A stretch of DNA of 64,000 bases, taken from NCBI GenBank assembly GCA_033439685.1, contig JAUEDM010000001.1:4402001-4466000 (forward strand), in the 5' to 3' direction. This document shows, piece by piece, positions 60,213-64,000 of this stretch. This DNA comes from Apodospora peruviana (lineage: Eukaryota > Ascomycota > Sordariomycetes > Sordariales > Lasiosphaeriaceae). Both the position numbers and the translations under genes were made by a program. The notes beneath the pieces are model-generated. The model had not been told where the DNA came from. It did no database searches and saw only the letters and a program-made list of their open reading frames with translations. The number at the start of each line of letters is the position of its first letter. Position 1 is the first letter of the stretch.

Positions 60213-63200
60213 CTTGAAATGCGACTTGCACGGACTTCTCGCCGCTTGCGCCGGTTATCGACTTGTATGTTGCGCCTCCACATTCACGACACAGACCAAC
60301 CCGGACCAATTCGAAGAGGGTTCGATCTCGAAATCGATGCGATCGGGTAAACGTCTCCAGCGGCGAGGACGGCACGGAGGAGGAGACGATTCGTTTCGCT
60401 GTATGATGTCGCGACAACCAGGGAGAAGGGTCAATGGAGAAGGTGGGCTTGGAGGGGATTTTAGTCAACACGGTCGACAACTGCTTTAGCCTGGGCTTGC
60501 AAGAGAGCTAATAAGGATGGCCAGGGCCTGGCTGACATCTGAACGAAGGGGGGTACCCCTAGCTCGAACTAGCCCGAGAACTGCCCGGCTTGATCAGGAT
60601 CAAATAGGGCTAACCATGCAAGAAAGGGAACGGGACCGTTGCTTTTGGGCAGTTGTAGGGCATGGTCCTGGGGATACTGCGAATAAATGAGGGGTACTAT
60701 AAAGAATATACTGACGGTAGAGAGCACATACGACACGAACTAAGTATCGCAAAGGCAATATGATGCGAAAAATCCTGCGGCGATCCCGGTGGTTAGGCAG
60801 ATGAGACCTGGGTCGCCACGAGATGGAGAGGCCAGGAACCGGCCCGCAGCCGAAGGCCGGATGACGAAAAACTCGGGGCGACTTTTGCAGAGCAATATCA
60901 GTTATTTTCCGACTGCAATTGGCGCCTCACAGGGGCTTCATCGAAGGCCTTGCAAAGCGTGAATCTCGTTGCTATAGTGTACGCGCCGGGGAAAGCACGT
61001 CGACGCAAGGGCAAGCGCAGGCACAAGGGCATAGGAATCGATTACGCAAGGATGTTCAAAGATGATTGATGGATGAATGCGCACCCTCTGTTCATGAGCG
61101 GGGGAGTGGCAGAGTGGGTTGTGGGCAAGTGAGTGGGTGCTTTCAACACTACCTAAAGTGGCTCTCGGGCTATCAAAGCATGTCGGTACCTTCCAGGTTG
61201 CCCGTGTTTGGCATGAAACTCAGGTACTTACTTACCAACCTCACTGGACTTGAACGGCAGGTACGGATGCAAACGATGGCTACCTTACCTAAGAACATAT
61301 CTGTGCCTTCCTTACGTTTCTCGAATTCGAATATTCCAGGAGGCAAGAGGGGGGGGCGAACTTTTGGGGGCTCAGTGGCCCGGGAAGGCACCCAAGGCAT
61401 ATAATAAGGCGCTTTCCCCCTTTGTCCACGGTCTCGCCTTCCCGTGACAGTAAACCGGGCTGAAAGAACGTCGATGGAAAAGGAGAAGGAATGATGGTGG
61501 CCTGGCGCGCCTGGCTTCCCTCAGACGGGCTGTGAGGACAAGTGGAAGCCCAGTTCGTTCTGGTCCACTCGTGCTCTCCCGCTGGTTACAAAACCCCGAA
61601 CGGCTGCTTGGCCAAGCCTGCTTTGCACCTTCATAGCACTTGGCTCCACCGGTTGGTTGGTGATAATGTGCAGAAAGCATGGAATTGATCATGCCAACCT
61701 CGACGGAGGCTTCTTCTGGTCTGGCCATCCTTCTTGGCCTCGTCTACTGCAAACACAGACGTAGCGAGGAGGACGTGCACACTGAAAGGACAGACAACAC
61801 ACAGGGCAGTTGAGGTGGTTGACGGGATGGTGGGGAGCGTGGGAGGCTACCAACTAAAATGCAGGCGGTTGAACTGCGTTGTTGAACCCAGCACCGTGGG
61901 GACCTACCATCGTGGCCAGTATCTGCCGTGCCGCCTATCCACTTGCGGGAAAGAAATCGAAGCATTGGCGAGGGACTGAGCGTTGAACTTCTCACCGCTG
62001 CCAGGTCCACAGCAAGTTGTCGGTGAGGCATGCAGTGTCTGCCCACTGAAGCATGCGACCAACAGAGAGTCGACTGATATGCCACGGCAGATAAAGCCAA
62101 ACGGCCGGAATTTCCAGCCTTTGGTACGGAAACAATCCACCTCCCTATCTGGCTGTCACATTCAACGACAGAGAGCTGCGCTAATGTGTAAGGGGCAGCC
62201 CGCGAATAGGAGTTGCAGTTAAACAGACATCGGACTAGAGCACCACGAGCGTGACTTCGTTGGATAGAATTCGGTGAGTGGTGGCGGGTGGCTGTTCCGA
62301 GTCAGATGTCTTGATGCTTTTCCATGGCTAGCGCGGGAGATACGACTCTCATCTCCTGATGTTTGAAACACACCATGAACGCATCAAACAACTCACTCAA
62401 TAACGCCGGTGTGGCAGAGGGGGCCAAACTCCTATAAACTAGCCTACGAACCGGCCCATCGTGCGAAGAATAAAAGCAGCCTGCCTGTTCAAGTCTTCGC
62501 GACACCAACATGGCCATTGATCGGTAACCCCGCAATATTGAACACAAGCTACCAGATCAACGCCGGTTTGGCCGGGTATGCCTGGGAACCTGGAATCCGA
62601 TGAGGTGGATATGCAGTTCCGAACTCCTGAGTGATTTGCTGTGAGGGAGCCTTATCATGCCAACATCCACTTGGTCACTAAGCGGCCGCCAGTCGAAATC
62701 TCCAGGAGATTCGCTAACTGTCGTTGGATGAATCACCGCTTTCAGCCCCAACGTGGAACCTACCGCCGTGACAACGTCTGGATTTTGGAGATGGCGTCAG
62801 TTCGCCATCGAAGCGAGGCCGCCAAAATGCAAGTCCGCTCATCGCGACGACCACACAACTAGCTGGAGTTGACCAATATCACATGCTTGGAGGACTACCC
62901 AAGAGATCGGGGGACGAGGTGGGGTAACAAGCACTGTTCTTGTAGCCGAGGGACAGAAACGTTTTGTGTGCCTTTGGTTCTTCACTTATCTTGCCGCGCA
63001 AATATTCTGGCGGATTGGTGATCCGGTGTCACCGCACACCTAAACCTGGAAGGTGCAGCGAGATCCGTAAAGCCGGGACGCTCAGTTCTGGCCCGGATTC
63101 GTACACTTGGAGATAGCAGGTAATACAGGTCTTTGATAAGACTGATAGTACGGGTTATCCGTATGCGGTCATGCATGAATCGTTCCGTAGTCGAGAGGTT

Positions 63201-64000
63201 GGTAATCTGAGAGATGAGTAGCATATAAAAATAAAATAAGGCAAAAGCAACGACCAGTTGGTGCCCTGGGCTTTGTTCCATCCCGGGGTCCTTCTCGCCG
63301 ACCTCCCGTCATTCCAGTGCGAAACATTCCCGGTAGTATTTCATGCAAGAAATTTGGGCAAGGTAAATGAGCACTTACCACAGTGAAGAACAGTCCTGAG
63401 GACCATCCACGTCCCGCCCCGCGCTCACACCCCCGGCGCACTCCCGTTGCTGACGGATACATTGAAGTCATAGAGAGATGAGGCTACTTTTTATAGTCGG
63501 CAATCTGATGCGGTCGATGATTTAAGGTTGATTGATCGCTGCAAATGCATTCTATTCGCACTTCCCGCGGCATCTTCCAGGCCTATTCGAGCAACATGTC
63601 CGAGACAAAACCCGATGCGTCATCCAGTCCCGCAGCTTGCGCAGGTTCAGCCCGGAGCCGATGGATGGGAACCACCTGGGCAGCGCCGCCAAGCAGCTTC
63701 TGTCGGTATTCCTTTTGGCTTCCACGCAGGGATATCCAATCCTGTCTGCCCTCCTTCCCGCATCTGTCCCCTGAATCCCCACAAATCCTTTTGATTCCCG
63801 TAGTTCCGTAGAATATGGCACGTATATACGCGTAATATATAGGGCCGACAACCTCTCTCTCGGCCGTTTCTTGCTCTCAGGATCTTATAAGAGCCCGATT
63901 CCATTTTTCAAGTGACCTATCTTTACCGATGACCTTCAGGTAAATACGCGGACTTCAAATCTTTCCAACCCTCCGACACCAGCTGGCGAGGGTCTTCAAA
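60213..64000. other. 3.8-kb region without recognisable genes
   Basis: Includes the promoter and probable leader of the Zn2Cys6 gene (60213 to about 60500). The rest holds only short chance frames, the longest about 118 codons. No repeat family, RNA gene or protein domain was recognised. A gene may begin beyond 64000. Confidence 0.55.

Noticed and set aside
60300..60345. Possible tRNA B-box (GGGTTCGATCTC)
   Set aside because: Poor match to GGTTCGANTCC, and no matching A-box or cloverleaf arms were found around it.
1..64000. CRISPR arrays, insertion sequences, operons and ribosome-binding sites
   Set aside because: The intron-bearing genes show a eukaryotic nuclear genome. No spaced repeats or transposase frames were seen.

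Overview
The window is a stretch of nuclear chromosome from a filamentous ascomycete, most likely a Sordariomycete close to the Sordariales/Chaetomiaceae. The evidence is gene content (a fumarate reductase with a C-terminal cytochrome b5 domain, a MEF2-type Rlm1, Zn(II)2Cys6 factors, a two-half chromate transporter), short introns of 50-140 bases with GTANGT donors and CTAAC/CTGAC branch sites, and long intergenic regions without genes. Seventeen protein-coding genes were resolved. All but the first are complete, and I rebuilt exon boundaries by matching reading phase and splice consensus. No tRNA, rRNA, CRISPR array, intact transposon or secondary-metabolite cluster was seen.

Layout. 1-6001 (+ strand): the 3' part of VPS8 (vacuolar sorting), PIG-P (GPI-anchor synthesis) and ARP4 (chromatin). 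6388-8164 (-): D-serine dehydratase. 9288-12685 (+): TAF1, the TFIID scaffold. 12686-19610 is a 6.9-kb gene desert that forms the upstream region of the MADS-box factor RLM1 (19611-21621, +). 23535-26063 is a divergent pair, an FRG1-like RNA-associated protein (-) and a 2-oxoglutarate/Fe(II) oxygenase (+), followed by a secreted single-pass membrane protein of unknown role (26638-27749, +). 29319-36803 (-): a GH31 alpha-glucosidase and a hexose transporter, adjacent and co-oriented. 41349-43381 (-): fumarate reductase fused to cytochrome b5. 45007-54048 (+): a small fasciclin-domain protein, the SIN3 co-repressor, and a TMEM70-like mitochondrial membrane protein. 54238-60212 (-): a chromate transporter and a Zn(II)2Cys6 regulator. 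60213-64000 shows no gene.

How the genes relate. Most are unlinked housekeeping functions: transcription and chromatin (ARP4, TAF1, SIN3, RLM1), trafficking and GPI anchors, and mitochondria. The one local pairing with an obvious metabolic logic is alpha-glucosidase (releases glucose) next to a hexose transporter (takes it up). That link is inference from proximity.

The most interesting signals are not new gene families. They are: two exact tandem Rlm1/MEF2 consensus sites in the RLM1 upstream region, suggesting autoregulation; a roughly 670-base stretch before the RLM1 start with no ATG; five of 42 inferred introns ending in AAG instead of CAG/TAG; four introns whose length is a multiple of three and which contain no stop, so they pass as coding; a tandem pair of GTCACGTG boxes upstream of SIN3; and an 831-base stop-free extension upstream of the alpha-glucosidase signal peptide. 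I did not find convincing evidence for a wholly new biological system.
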